Source: Coniella vitis (Eukaryota; Ascomycota; Sordariomycetes; Diaporthales; Schizoparmaceae). From it: DNA of 64,000 bases. The translations under genes were made by a program, and so were the position numbers. The DNA is taken from NCBI GenBank assembly GCA_011317545.1, contig WUJK01000004.1, positions 2,852,001-2,916,000 of the forward strand, read 5' to 3'. This document shows positions 24,292 to 34,264 of the stretch, in pieces. The notes beneath the pieces are model-generated. The model searched no databases. It was not told where the DNA came from and saw nothing but the letters and a program-made list of their open reading frames with translations. Each line of letters starts with the position of its first letter. Positions within the stretch are counted from its first letter, which is position 1.

Positions 24292-25841
24292 TTGTTGAAC
24301 TTTTGAAATTACATAACAATATGAGGCATATTTTTTACTGATTTGTCCACAAGACCGGTGCCATCGCTGTGGGAACCGTAGGCCCAAACTGCGCTTAGCG
24401 CGCTTGCTTACCAAGGGTTTTTGTCAGAGTAGCGACTGCCGTCTCAGCTTGCCCACAAATACCGGCATCGGGTGGATGTCTGGACTTTGATCGTACCTTG
24501 CACTGTCATCAGCAGCCACCTATACGACGCCACTCGAGAGCCCTGCACTTGCAAGACTCCATAGCAAGCTGCGGAAAGGCGTTCGTCGCTGGCGCCCTGC
24601 GCTGTGAGGCGCATCAAAGTGGAGAGCATATCCCAGCCAAGGCAGTCAAGCACATGCTACGGCGACGCTCTGAAGCTTCGCGAGTCGCATCCTCCAGGCT
24701 CCTCGCTTGGTGGCGCCCCAAATTGCGGGCCACGGTCTTGTCCTGCATACGCCCTACAATCACAAACCACCGGCGTCGACAATGTATCGGGCAAAGCAGG
24801 TGCACTGTCAATACGATCAAAAAGGAGCAATAATCATAATGTCGAGAGCCGCGGCCATAGCCGTGTGATTCTCTTCGGGTGCACGGAGCCCGCGAGCCTT
24901 TCCGAGCTGGTCTCTCAAGCGCCCTATTCGGAGAGGGGCTCGGAGCGGCCCAGGCTGTTGGATCAGCTTTAGATCTCTTGAAAACCCGCAATGAGACAAT
25001 GGGCCAGAGTCCTGTCCCATAGAAGCCTCAATGGGCGGGCTCGCTCCCATTCACGGGACTCGAACTCGAGTAGATTGTTTATTGAAGGCCATGGTACGAG
25101 CTGCTCCCCCGTGTTGATTGTGATTCCTGCCTGTTGGCAACGAGAGCAGCTACTATGTACTCAGACGTCGCTTTCTTCTCTTCCGGGTAGAAGCATCAGG
25201 ATTCGGCGGTCCACTCCCTTTCTTCCTTCAACATGCACAGACGGCAGCCTACAAGCACAGTGGACCCACCCGGCGACGAACGCTTGCAAAGCCTCTAGCC
25301 TGGGCACAGGATGTTGTACAACAAGTCCCATTATATGTACGTATTAGCAGTGTGCTTTGGGGATGGGCGATCAAGAATCGACCAGACGAGCATACATGCC
25401 AGCTAATGGGGCCTCTGCCAGGATCGTACGGGTCGAATGTCTCGGTATGTGGGGTGGCACCGTTACAATCCCAAAGCATTTGACCAAACGTTCACCACCG
25501 GCAATGGATCCTTTTTACCGAATCCTTCCATGAAGCACCAGGTGCTGTTCGAGATCCATTACCAGGTCGTGGACCCCCGTTCGATTTTACCCATGAATGC
25601 CTAGAGTTGACAACGATCTCACCGATATCCGATTGAGGGGCCACCCACCGACTTTGGTATACCAGAGCTTGCACTGCACGAATCTATACTGGATGCCGGA
25701 TATTCTATAAATTTCGCCAGTCTCCCCGACGTCGCTAAATTCGACGAGCACTTATTCTCACTAGCCTCACCCGTCAGTTCATCTACTCAGCTCAGAAAGC
25801 AGATTGCAAACTCTCTCATCAACACACCAGCAGTCGACACA
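24292..25841. other. spacer between tRNA-Gly and the small secreted-protein gene
   Basis: No gene was seen. It holds the upstream side of the tRNA, a TACTATGTA 9-mer at 25151, and the promoter of the secreted-protein gene with a TATA-like site near 25705. Confidence 0.55.
25705..25712 (+). promoter_or_regulatory. TATA-like element of the secreted-protein gene
   Basis: CTATAAAT lies about 130 bp upstream of ATG 25842, a plausible TATA box position. It is supported by sequence only. Confidence 0.5.
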
Positions 25842-26825
25842 ATGGTCTCCACGCTTACTGTTGCCCTTGGCCTTCTGGCTGTCCCCTTGGCCGCTGCTGG
25901 CAAGGTGGCTGCGATCGCATCCCGCACGACTCCCACTACGGGGCCCCTCACCAGCCCTGGAACCTTTCAGGTACTGGTTGGCACCGGCGGTGATGTCAAT
26001 GGCACTACAAGCTATGTAACGACTACCCCTGATGATGCGGTGGGTTGTCTGAATGCCGACGGCAAGGTGACGCTCGACGACTGCGCGGTATTGTAAGTGT
26101 GCTCACCTCTTGCCGTTCCACAACTCCAGGCAGCCCTCGACGAAGAATCCGAGGAAACATTGCTTACCAACTCTCGTGTGTAGCACTCCCGTCGACACGT
26201 ACTTTGTAGAGACCACGGCTGGTGTCTGCTCGTTTGACAATTCGTCTTCGCCGACCAACAGCGATGATGTCTACGGCTCCAATATTCATGCCCTGGCATG
26301 CTGGGACCACACCCCGTCTCTTAACACGGACATTGAGTTCTACACTGTCGTATGTCACCACTTTGCTGCCTTTGCTTGCTTCCCATTGTCCGCTTTTGAA
26401 CCCTTCGCCGGTTGCCGACCTCGAAGCAATCTACCAATTGCACGACACGACGCTGCAGGAATGGGCAAAAGAGAACAAGACAGAGGTCTGAATAAACAAT
26501 GAATAGCCATGCTGACGAACGCAATGCAGCAAGGAACAAGCTACTACTTCTTGGGAACGGGCGATGCTGATCTGGTAAGTGGCGTCTCATTCTGTGCAAT
26601 CAGCCCCCCCTCCCCCTCTTTGTTTTTTTTCTTTTTGCCGGGGAGATCAGGAGAAAGTTTTGTGGCTGACCCTGCTCCCGAAACTCTCAGTACTATGACA
26701 TTCCTGGCCTGCCCGAGACGGAAACCGATGCTCTTAACTTCTGGTACTACGTGTGGGGGGGTGAAGAGGAGGATGTGCCCGAGGGTCACTACAAGGCCCT
26801 TCTGCTCTGGGTGCCTAGCTCGTAA
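25842..26825 (+). CDS. small secreted protein, four or five exons, unknown function
   Basis: Exons by eye: 25842-26092, 26184-26349, 26530-26574, 26691-26825; 597 nt, 198 aa in frame. Residues 1 to about 19 form a clear signal peptide (hydrophobic core VALGLLAVPLAAA). The mature part is acidic, rich in Thr, Tyr and Asp, and has four cysteines (69, 81, 99, 123), enough for two disulfides. The C-terminal end carries a Trp/Tyr-rich WYYVWGGEEED segment. The intron 26350-26529 may hide a 27-nt microexon at 26459-26485 (nine residues, EWAKENKTE), which also keeps frame but needs a 44-bp second intron with a GTCTGA donor. The family is not recognised. Size, signal peptide and paired cysteines are typical of fungal small secreted or effector-like proteins, which is inference. 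A TATA-like site lies upstream. Confidence 0.75.
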
Positions 26826-27769
26826 ATGGATGCGTTGCGATCGACCAGGCGGGTCAACCGGCTGATTGCGCAGTCCGGATCCGAAGTTTTGATGCTTGGT
26901 TGAGAAAGGCTAGGAACTAGGAAGGGCTGAAAAGTGCAACGTAGCACGAGGAGGGGGGGGGGGTTGCGTGCGATAGAAGACTTCGCCGTTAGGGTCATGC
27001 TGGCGAGGTGATGACGAGTTGGAGTGAAACCCAAAGTCAGCTCGACGGTGCGGAGAGAGGTGCGGACGTGGAAGTGTGTGTATATTCAGAGATATATGTG
27101 CAAAGTAAATAGGATTTGACAGTCGGCGTCGAGTAGTGATGATTAAATTTCACAGGCTAGCGTGGAAGTATCAAGTAGACGAAGGAGAAGGGACATTTGA
27201 CATACAATTACCGGCACACATTTCTATACAAAAGAAAACGCATAGTAGAGTGGACACATATAAATGTATATAAAGTATAGCACGAGCCTATCTGCTGCCG
27301 TTTATGAGTGGTATTAGAACTGGCATTCGGTGAGTATACTCTTTGACGCTAGACCGGACAATGTATTTATGTATATATAAAATAAAAATAAGAATAAAAG
27401 AAACAAAACTACCGACCAGCGAGCGACTAAAAATCCGAGTCAAACGCCATTCTACACGTGGCATATATACCTGTAGTCCGGGTACAAGCCATAAAAAGAC
27501 AAAAAAGAAAGAAAAAAGGTAAACGTATTAAGCTTTCGATGCCGAAAACTCTCCAAGAAAGCTTGACTTTGTTTTGGGGGGGTGACACTTTCTTCTTCCT
27601 TTCCTCGGCGCTTTGGGACGTTTCACGGTAGACTTTTTCTGTTTGAACTATGTACTAGCGTACGGACGGGGAAAACGAGGACGGGGGGGGGGATGACGGC
27701 ACGGGATGACGCACGTGCAACGCAACGCAAAAGGATACTTTTATCATTGGAAGGTGGTCCAAGGGGAAA

Positions 27770-27813
27770 GGAAAAAGGAAAAAGGAAAAAGGAAAAAGGA
27801 AAAAGGAAAAAGA
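27770..27813. repeat. (GGAAAAA)n heptanucleotide array
   Basis: About six tandem GGAAAAA units; homopurine on the plus strand. Confidence 0.9.
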
Positions 27814-28280
27814 GAAGAAAAAAGGGTACTTAGTCTACTAAGTATGTTAGTATGTTTAGGGTTGCGTTGAAGGGTTATCTCAGTTTTTCCCACCAATACG
27901 CTCCACCCCTTCTCACTGTTTTTTATTATTTTATTTTATTTTATTTTTATTTCTTTTTGGGTGCGTATACTATGTATGGTATACCAATGTAGGTTGTGAA
28001 ATTTTAACTCATGGTTTGGTTTAGGTATGATAGAGACTTTTCTAACCTTGAATGCTCTTTAATCATCACAGGGCTGTAGGTACGTACATATCAAGCCCAG
28101 CCCCGCCCCGTTCGGAGAATACACAGGAGAGAGATATCGAACACGCACACGCACGCAGAATAGACACGCTGCCCCAAAAGAATATTGGGATGGATGATGC
28201 ACGCACGTATGCACGGGTCGGGGCATTCGGATGGTTTAAAAAAAAAAAAAGGGGGGGGGGGGCGTTTGGAAACATAGACA

Positions 28281-28316
28281 GGACGGACGGACGGATGGAT
28301 GGATGGATGGATGGAC
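28281..28316. repeat. (GGAC)n(GGAT)n compound tetranucleotide array
   Basis: About three GGAC units followed by about five GGAT units. Confidence 0.9.
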
Positions 28317-28710
28317 AGTTCCGAAACCTCTAACTCTTTTGTATGATGACTGAACACATATAGTACAGAGTTCGACGTTTGCCGGACGGAGTTGAGGAAA
28401 GCCGACAGCGTCCTCTTTTGGAATGGGCACCATGTAGAGATGGATGGGGTCCACACAGTGACATGACTGACTTGTCCAGGCGAATCTGATTCGTTCCAAA
28501 AGGATTGGCCACGATGATTTCAAAGCTATGCTACGGGGGGTTTGGCGGGTGGCTTGTACTATAATTTACTATGTATATATGTACTTTGTATGCATGTACG
28601 TAGCATTGCAGGATCAGTATAAAATGGGGGTACTGTACCCATCCACTATGGTTGTTGCGATTGCTCAATCTTCTGCACCTCTAGAGCAAGATTTACGGCA
28701 CAGGTCGCGA

Positions 28711-28718
28711 TATATAAG
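28711..28718 (+). promoter_or_regulatory. TATA box candidate of the Dabb gene
   Basis: A perfect TATATAAG lies about 237 bp upstream of ATG 28955, leaving room for a leader of about 200 nt. Confidence 0.5.
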
Positions 28719-28954
28719 CACGTCTTGTTTCTTGACTTCAACGCCTGTTTCACCTGAGCCACCAAGTCCCATTCCATCAGCGAGTTATTATATACTTTAT
28801 ATCCATATACCCACGGGGAAATAGACAACGAGAGACGCCGCAAGCTGGGAATCTCAGCCCAACAACATCACCACCGCCGACAAAGAGAGCGCAGAGAACA
28901 GAACGGAGAACCAGCAACCCCACCACAACCCAGCAACAAGAACAAACCACCAAA

Positions 28955-29408
28955 ATGTCTCGTCTCGTCCACCGCGTGACCATGTTCAAGCTGCCTGGCT
29001 CCGACAAGCAATCGCAGTTGCTGGCAGCGTACGACACGCTTGCAAAGGAGCAGAACAAGGTACTTTCGCTTTTCTTTGAGCCTCCTTTCTCTTCTTCCTC
29101 TTCTTGTTGTTGTTGTTGTTGTTGTTTGCACCAAGTAGCTGACAAAAAGATCACCACACGCAAAGGGCGGCAAGCCATACATTGCCTACCTCTGCGCCGG
29201 TCTGTCCAACCCAGAGGACCCGCGACACAAGGGCTACACGCTCGTGGCGCACTCCAAGTTCCGCAGCATGGAGGACATGAAGTACTATGATGACGAATGC
29301 GTTGCGCACGCCAATCTCAAGAAGTTGGTGCGTGAGCTGGGGCCCGAGGAGCCGCCGTTGACCGTCTACTTTGAGGGCGCGCCCGGCATGGATGAGACAC
29401 ATGCTTAA
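28955..29408 (+). CDS. stress-responsive A/B barrel (Dabb) domain protein
   Basis: Exons 28955-29059 and 29166-29408, joined by a 106-bp GTACTT..AAAG intron with a GCTGAC branch-like site; 348 nt, 115 aa. The start VHRVTMFKLP, the central KPYIAYLCAGLSNPEDPRHKGYTLVAHSKF, and a later stretch with VAHANLKKLVRELGP follow the order of a Dabb ferredoxin-like barrel: strand, helix, strand pair, helix, strand. These are small dimeric cytosolic proteins; some bind hydrophobic ligands or act as cyclase-like enzymes, others are stress-induced. No specific substrate can be read here. Exon 2 was started at GGC 29166 because it keeps frame; nearby alternative AGs shift it. The intron contains a TTG/TTC tract. 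The gene is convergent with the SRPBCC gene only 215 bp away. Confidence 0.85.
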
Positions 29409-29623
29409 ATGTCGGCTCTGGATGAGCTCGGGAGGATTCCAGATGGATGAGAGGTTAGAGACGCGATGAGGTTGTGTGTTTTTATGTGTACCATATGTAC
29501 GTATTCGGGAAATGGAGAAAGCCAGCAAGGACAGTTCCACATCGTCTGCCAGTCCATGGTCCTCGCTCATGACCAGTTTTTGCACTCTCAGACCCCCTTT
29601 GCACGCCCACCGCCCACTTTCTT

Positions 29624-30301
29624 TCAAGCCGCCCGCGCAGAGGCCAGACTTTCCGCCCTCTTCTTCAAATCATCACCCCACCGCTGAAACCCCTTCTCCA
29701 ACATCGCCCCGGTCGTCAGCCGCACAACGCCTGCCAGCGGGCCGTACATGGTCTCCCAGCAGGTGTACTCTGTGCCGCCGTGGCCGTCGTCGGCCATTTC
29801 CTGGACGCGTTCTGCGCGGAGGAGGTAGGACGGGTACGAGGTTGCCTTCCAGGCGACGCGCCAGCCACTGGCCGAGGAAGAAGGGCTGTATGGTTCCAGG
29901 GCCGTGACTTGCACGTTTTGGTTGCTTGTTCGCCAGGCGCGCGCTGGGTCGAGGTGGACTTCGATGGTGAGCTCGGCGCCGGGCTGGATGTACTTGGGGT
30001 CGCTGAATGGGCTGTGGCCAGACGCCTCGCCTGCCGCGGCTGGGGATGGCGACGGCGACGATCCCACAGTGCACTTTGGAATCCAGGTGTTCCATTCCAC
30101 GTATGCTGCGTGGTCCAGGATGACCGAGGCGACCGTCTCTGGCGGAGCGGCAATGGAGCAGGATGTAATGATGGAGAAGGAGCCGCCTGGGCCGTGGGTT
30201 GGGGTTGGCCGCGGATCGGCCGTGGCGATGACAGCAGGCTGGTTGCGCGGGACAGGCGGGATGCTAGTGGTAGGGCAGGGCGCTGAAGACGGGGTGGCCA
30301 T
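29624..30301 (-). CDS. SRPBCC / START-like ligand-binding protein
   Basis: Single exon, 225 aa. After a Pro/Thr-rich lead of about 40 residues, the sequence follows the helix-grip fold. A first strand (FSIITSCSIAAPPETVASVILDHAAYVEWNTWIPKCTV) has the typical 'P.E.V...I.D...Y..WN.W.P' pattern of polyketide-cyclase/dehydrase-like members. Strands follow (GAELTIEVHLDP, WRVAWKATSYPSYLLRAERVQEM, EYTCWETMYGPLAG), then a long C-terminal helix (MLEKGFQRWGDDLKKRAESLASA). Such proteins bind lipids or polyketides in a deep cavity, and some are cyclases. No catalytic residues can be assigned, so a generic binding protein is the safe call. ATG 30301 opens the frame with a TATATAAG about 125 bp upstream. 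It is convergent with the Dabb gene and divergent from the lactone oxidase gene. Confidence 0.85.
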   Translation of the reverse strand: MATPSSAPCPTTSIPPVPRNQPAVIATADPRPTPTHGPGGSFSIITSCSIAAPPETVASVILDHAAYVEWNTWIPKCTVGSSPSPSPAAAGEASGHSPFSDPKYIQPGAELTIEVHLDPARAWRTSNQNVQVTALEPYSPSSSASGWRVAWKATSYPSYLLRAERVQEMADDGHGGTEYTCWETMYGPLAGVVRLTTGAMLEKGFQRWGDDLKKRAESLASARAA

Positions 30302-31433
30302 GGCTAGCAGTAAGTATGATGCAGCGGTGGATGATTTCGGTTTTCAGCGGGTTGAGTGTGCTGAGTGTGCTGAAGGCTTGGTTGCTGGGGGGAGCTTGTG
30401 GTTGCAGCCGCCAGCAGCGGGCTGGCTTATATAGGAGCATGTCAGCATGTCTTTTAGTGCAAGTGCGGCCTGTCGGTTATTTTCTGCAGTCAGCGGGGGA
30501 TGCATCCAAATAGGCAAATGCAACGTATTTCTCACCCCCGCTACTTTTAATGAGCATCCATCCAGGAAGAAGAAACAGCAAACGTGAAAACGAGAAGATG
30601 TATTGTTTGCTGTGTCGACAACTTTTTCGCTGGCGGTGCGGGGCTACAGCAGAGGCTATTTGCTATGTACCCAAGTAGATTTGTGTTGAGCGCACTGTAC
30701 TCCGTAACATGCAGGGTCTTGTCGCAGTCGCACGCCGCTCTCGGCTGTACAGAGTAGAACTGCAAAGAGACTGTACTAGTACAGCGACGACGCAATGCCT
30801 TTCTTTTTTCTTTTTTCTTTTCTTTTTCCCTCACCAACGATACATTTTCGATAAGGAGAGAAGGTGGCATGCCGGACTGATGCTGTTCTTGGGCGGCCTT
30901 GTCTTGAGTGGCAAAATACATATGCCCTATAAGCGTGTGCCGTTCGCTGGTGGTCTCTTCCCTGTTGGGGCGGCAGTATCCAGGTACCTGTACATAGCAT
31001 GGCAAGTTCGCAGGCAGTAGTTTAGGTGGACAAGAAGTAGAAGTACCTATGTACGGTACAAAGAATACTAAGCGCAACCCCGCCAAAACCACAATCGCCT
31101 GCTATCACGACTTCTCTCGCCGTCCCAACTTGCCGTGAACTCTTCCATCTTCGCCATCCCCAAAAAAGACCACCGCCCACTGCCAGTCTGGACCCCGCCC
31201 GCCTTCATCTGCTAGTGAGACGCCCTGCGTTCCGTGAAGCTAGAATAGAACCCGCGACAAACAAGTGGAGCAGCCTCGAAACATTGGCCCCTTGGCCTCG
31301 TTCACTCCCCGCCTCCAAGAGCTCGCATGCTACTAAAGCCTCCCGCCCTCGTGTCCTGAGATCCGTCTCTGGTCACCAGCATCATTGTCATTGTCGTCGT
31401 CGTCGTCGTCACTTCAGCACCCGCCGCACCACC
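30302..31433. other. divergent promoter region between the SRPBCC and lactone oxidase genes
   Basis: It holds the TATA site of the minus-strand gene, a CT/T-rich tract at 30803-30830, two near-matches to TACTATGTA (near 30664 and 30992) and a C-rich leader before ATG 31434. An open frame reaches back from 31434 to 31215 but contains no ATG, so it is treated as leader. Confidence 0.6.
30426..30433 (-). promoter_or_regulatory. TATA box candidate of the SRPBCC gene
   Basis: TATATAAG on the minus strand, about 125 bp upstream of ATG 30301. Confidence 0.6.
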
Positions 31434-33047
31434 ATGGCCTCCATCTCCAACCTGGCTGGCCTGGACCAGCGTGTCCTCGACTCCATCCAGAAATTCTCCC
31501 ACGACGACGTGCCCTTCCGCGCCTCAACGCGCCACGCTCACAGGACATGGGCTCGCACTTTTACCTGCTCGCCCGAGCTCTACATCCGGCCCCAGTCGGT
31601 CAAGGAGGTCCAAAAGGCCGTCAACCTCGCCCGTGTGTGCCGCCGCCGCATCACAACCACCGGATCCGGTCACTCGCCCTCCGACATCACCTGCACTTCC
31701 GCATGGCTCGTCAACCTCGACGACCTGCGCCAAGTCTACGGCCACGACCCCGCCACCAACATTGTCCACCTGCAGGCCGGCATCCGCCTGTGGCAACTGG
31801 GCGAAGAGCTGGACCGCATCGGCCTTGCCATGCCCAACCTCGGCTCCATCAACGAGCAATCCGTCGCTGGCGTCATCTCCACGGGCACCCACGGCTCCTC
31901 GCTCGAGCACGCTCTCATCTCCCAGTCGGTTGTCGAGCTTAGCATTGTCACCGCCGACGGCCAGCTGCGCACCTGCTCCCGCACCCACGACAATGACCTC
32001 TTCCGCGCCGCTTTGATTTCTCTGGGCGCCCTGGGCATCATTGTCGAGCTCAAGTTCCAGACCGTGCCCGCCTACTCGCTCGAGTGGCATCAGACCATCG
32101 ACTCGGACGCCGTCATGCTGCGCGACTGGGACTCAACCCTCTGGACCCGCGGCCACTTTGTGCGTGTCTGGTGGTTCCCCTACACGCGCCGCTCCGTCAT
32201 CTGGCGCGCAAACTTGACCACCGCCGCCCACTACGACCAGCCTTCGTCGTGGTACGACGGCAGCCTCGGCTACTACGTCTACCACAACCTCCTCTGGCTG
32301 GCCCAGTATGTGCCCTCCATCCTGCCCACCGTCGAGTGGTTCGTCTTTGGCATGCAATACGGCTTCCGCAACGGCACCACCACCCGCGCCGTGCAGCCCC
32401 AGCGCAAAGCCCTCCTCATGAACTGCCTCTACTCGCAATACGTCAACGAATGGGCCATTCCCCTGCGCAAGGGCCCCGAGGCCCTCCGCCGCCTCTCCAG
32501 CTGGCTCAACAACCTCCAGCCCGGCGACCGCGACTACTGCGAGCACGGGATCCCCTTTTCCAGCAAGGGCTTGTATGTGCACGCGCCCGTTGAAGTCCGC
32601 GTCACCGACTCGTCGCGCTTCCTCGCCCACACGGACGGCACGGGCGCCGAGCAGCGGCCCTTTCTCGACCCCACCTTCAAGACGGAGCCGACACTCTACC
32701 TCAACGCGACCACCTACCGGCCCTACGACCTCGAGCCGCCCTGTCTCGACACGTACTACCGTGCCTTTGAGTGGCTGATGCGGGATCTCGACGGGCGCCC
32801 GCACTGGGCCAAGAACTTCACCACGGTCACGACGGCTGATTTCGAGCACATGTACGGTGAGGATCTCGACAAGTGGCGCAGGGTGCGGGATGCTGCGGAC
32901 CCCCGGGGCATGTTTGCTGGTAGTTGGCACCGGAGGACGGTGCTGAAGGGGGACGAACCGTTACCGCTGGAGGAACGGGAGGAAAAGAGGGTGTTGAGGA
33001 ATGGGCGGGGCTGGTTCTGGAGTGGCAAGGGCGGGCAAGTAAATTGA
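31434..33047 (+). CDS. ALO1: D-arabinono-1,4-lactone oxidase
   Basis: Single exon, 537 aa, close to the yeast enzyme in length. It oxidises D-arabinono-1,4-lactone to D-erythroascorbate with FAD and O2, releasing H2O2; the yeast enzyme sits in the mitochondrial outer membrane. The N-terminal FAD-binding domain of the vanillyl-alcohol-oxidase type shows the ITTTGSGHSPSDI motif; His80 is the expected covalent FAD attachment residue. Further conserved stretches are NIVHLQAGIRLWQLGEEL, the GLAMPNLGSINEQSVAGVISTGTHGSS block (in two parts), and the C-terminal ALO domain with RPHWAKNF. Start: the perfect context CACCATGG at 31434 is the first ATG; open sequence upstream has none. Codon use is strongly C-ending, suggesting good expression. 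It is divergent from the SRPBCC gene; nothing in the sequence shows shared function. Confidence 0.93.
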   Translation: MASISNLAGLDQRVLDSIQKFSHDDVPFRASTRHAHRTWARTFTCSPELYIRPQSVKEVQKAVNLARVCRRRITTTGSGHSPSDITCTSAWLVNLDDLRQVYGHDPATNIVHLQAGIRLWQLGEELDRIGLAMPNLGSINEQSVAGVISTGTHGSSLEHALISQSVVELSIVTADGQLRTCSRTHDNDLFRAALISLGALGIIVELKFQTVPAYSLEWHQTIDSDAVMLRDWDSTLWTRGHFVRVWWFPYTRRSVIWRANLTTAAHYDQPSSWYDGSLGYYVYHNLLWLAQYVPSILPTVEWFVFGMQYGFRNGTTTRAVQPQRKALLMNCLYSQYVNEWAIPLRKGPEALRRLSSWLNNLQPGDRDYCEHGIPFSSKGLYVHAPVEVRVTDSSRFLAHTDGTGAEQRPFLDPTFKTEPTLYLNATTYRPYDLEPPCLDTYYRAFEWLMRDLDGRPHWAKNFTTVTTADFEHMYGEDLDKWRRVRDAADPRGMFAGSWHRRTVLKGDEPLPLEEREEKRVLRNGRGWFWSGKGGQVN

Positions 33048-34264
33048 ATAGAGTTGAGACTTTGATTTGGTGGTGTTGGTGTTTTTGTTGCGGTTGGATT
33101 ATTTGTACTGTGGAGCCAAGGGGCTCACAAGAAGGGGCCAAAAAGAAGAAAGAAAAGAAAAAAAAGGAATAGGAAACAGGAAACAGAAAACAGATCTAAG
33201 AAAGGGAGAGAATGGACGGCATTGAGCATATATACTGGTATATTCCCCTTCATGGAAATCAGCACGGGAGGCAATCTATCTAATCTTTACACAGCACATT
33301 GTGCAAAGAGATAGATGGTCAATGGCATGATTACGCATGTACACAGTCTTGTTCAAGTAGGACACAGACACCAACGCAAAGCCCAGACAGAGCAAAAGGT
33401 AAACCGATGAACTACTTGCGCAACGGTTGTCAGTGAGAGCGCTAAATAGCATATATATATATATATATACGGGTTAAAACACCATGACCACAAGGATTAT
33501 CACGAGGATACAAAGTAGATAGACATCTTTTGGGAACCGCATCACAGGCTGGCTGTTCCACGTCTTGCTTTTTGTTCGTCTGTCTTTGTCCGGAGCGACA
33601 GGACAAGCCATCCTCTGCTGCCATGCAAAATCAAAAGATGGGGGGGGGGGTCGGTGGACGGCTTTTGGGGGGATCCTGTTCCATGAAAGGCTTTGGAAAA
33701 AAGCCACTCGGCAGAGCTGTTCAAGGAGAATCGAGGCGTAACAAGCTGCTATCTCATCTCGCTCCGGAGGCCTGCCAGACATCAGTCAGCACCAGATGCA
33801 GTGGTAAATAATTGGGAGGATCAAGACTTAGTTATGTACTCGGTCAAGTCCACCAAGAGACTCTCCATACGCCAGGTACAAAGGACTACTACACAGAATA
33901 AGCGAATCAAGATCATAATGCAGAATGCACGTCAATGGCAGACGGTGGACATCAGAATTGTGGAGGGAAAGCAAGCCAAGCAGGTCAAGCCTTACATAAG
34001 GCGGGGGGCCCCTGCGCTGGTCGGACCCGAGCCCCAGTTTTTCCCGATACGTCGGAAACCCGGCTCCGGGACTGCAACCCGCGGCCGGACTTGCTCAATA
34101 ATACTACTATGGTTACAGTAGCGCTCACTTACACCAACAGTGCGCGAGAGCAGGGCCCAGAGCCCCTGTAGATACATGCCTGTGAGGGAAGCATCAGCGC
34201 ATCAGCGCCTGTAGATCCTCGACTTTTGACCACACAGTAGAGTACAGTACGTACCTCCAGAGCA
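33048..34264. other. 1.2 kb spacer between convergent genes
   Basis: 3' flanks of the lactone oxidase (+) and the transcription factor gene (-). It contains a TA run at 33453-33470 and a G-run at 33640-33650. No gene was seen. Confidence 0.6.

Larger units (their letters stand above)
26826..28954. other. 2.1 kb spacer, repeat-rich, no gene seen
   Basis: It contains a G-run at 26953-26962, an A/T-rich block at 27370-27400, a GGAAAAA heptamer array, a TTTTA array near 27925-27950, an A-run then G-run at 28239-28262, GGAC/GGAT tetranucleotides, TACTATGTA 9-mers at 27968 and 28567, and the promoter of the Dabb gene. Confidence 0.6.

Noticed and set aside
25040..25080. tRNA T-loop-like sequence (GTTCGAGTCCCG on the minus strand)
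   Set aside because: The 5-bp T stem does not pair, and no acceptor stem or anticodon arm could be built around it.
34050..34130. Second tRNA-like stretch with CGGGTTGCAGTCCCG on the minus strand
   Set aside because: The T stem is partial, and no D arm, anticodon arm or acceptor pairing was found.
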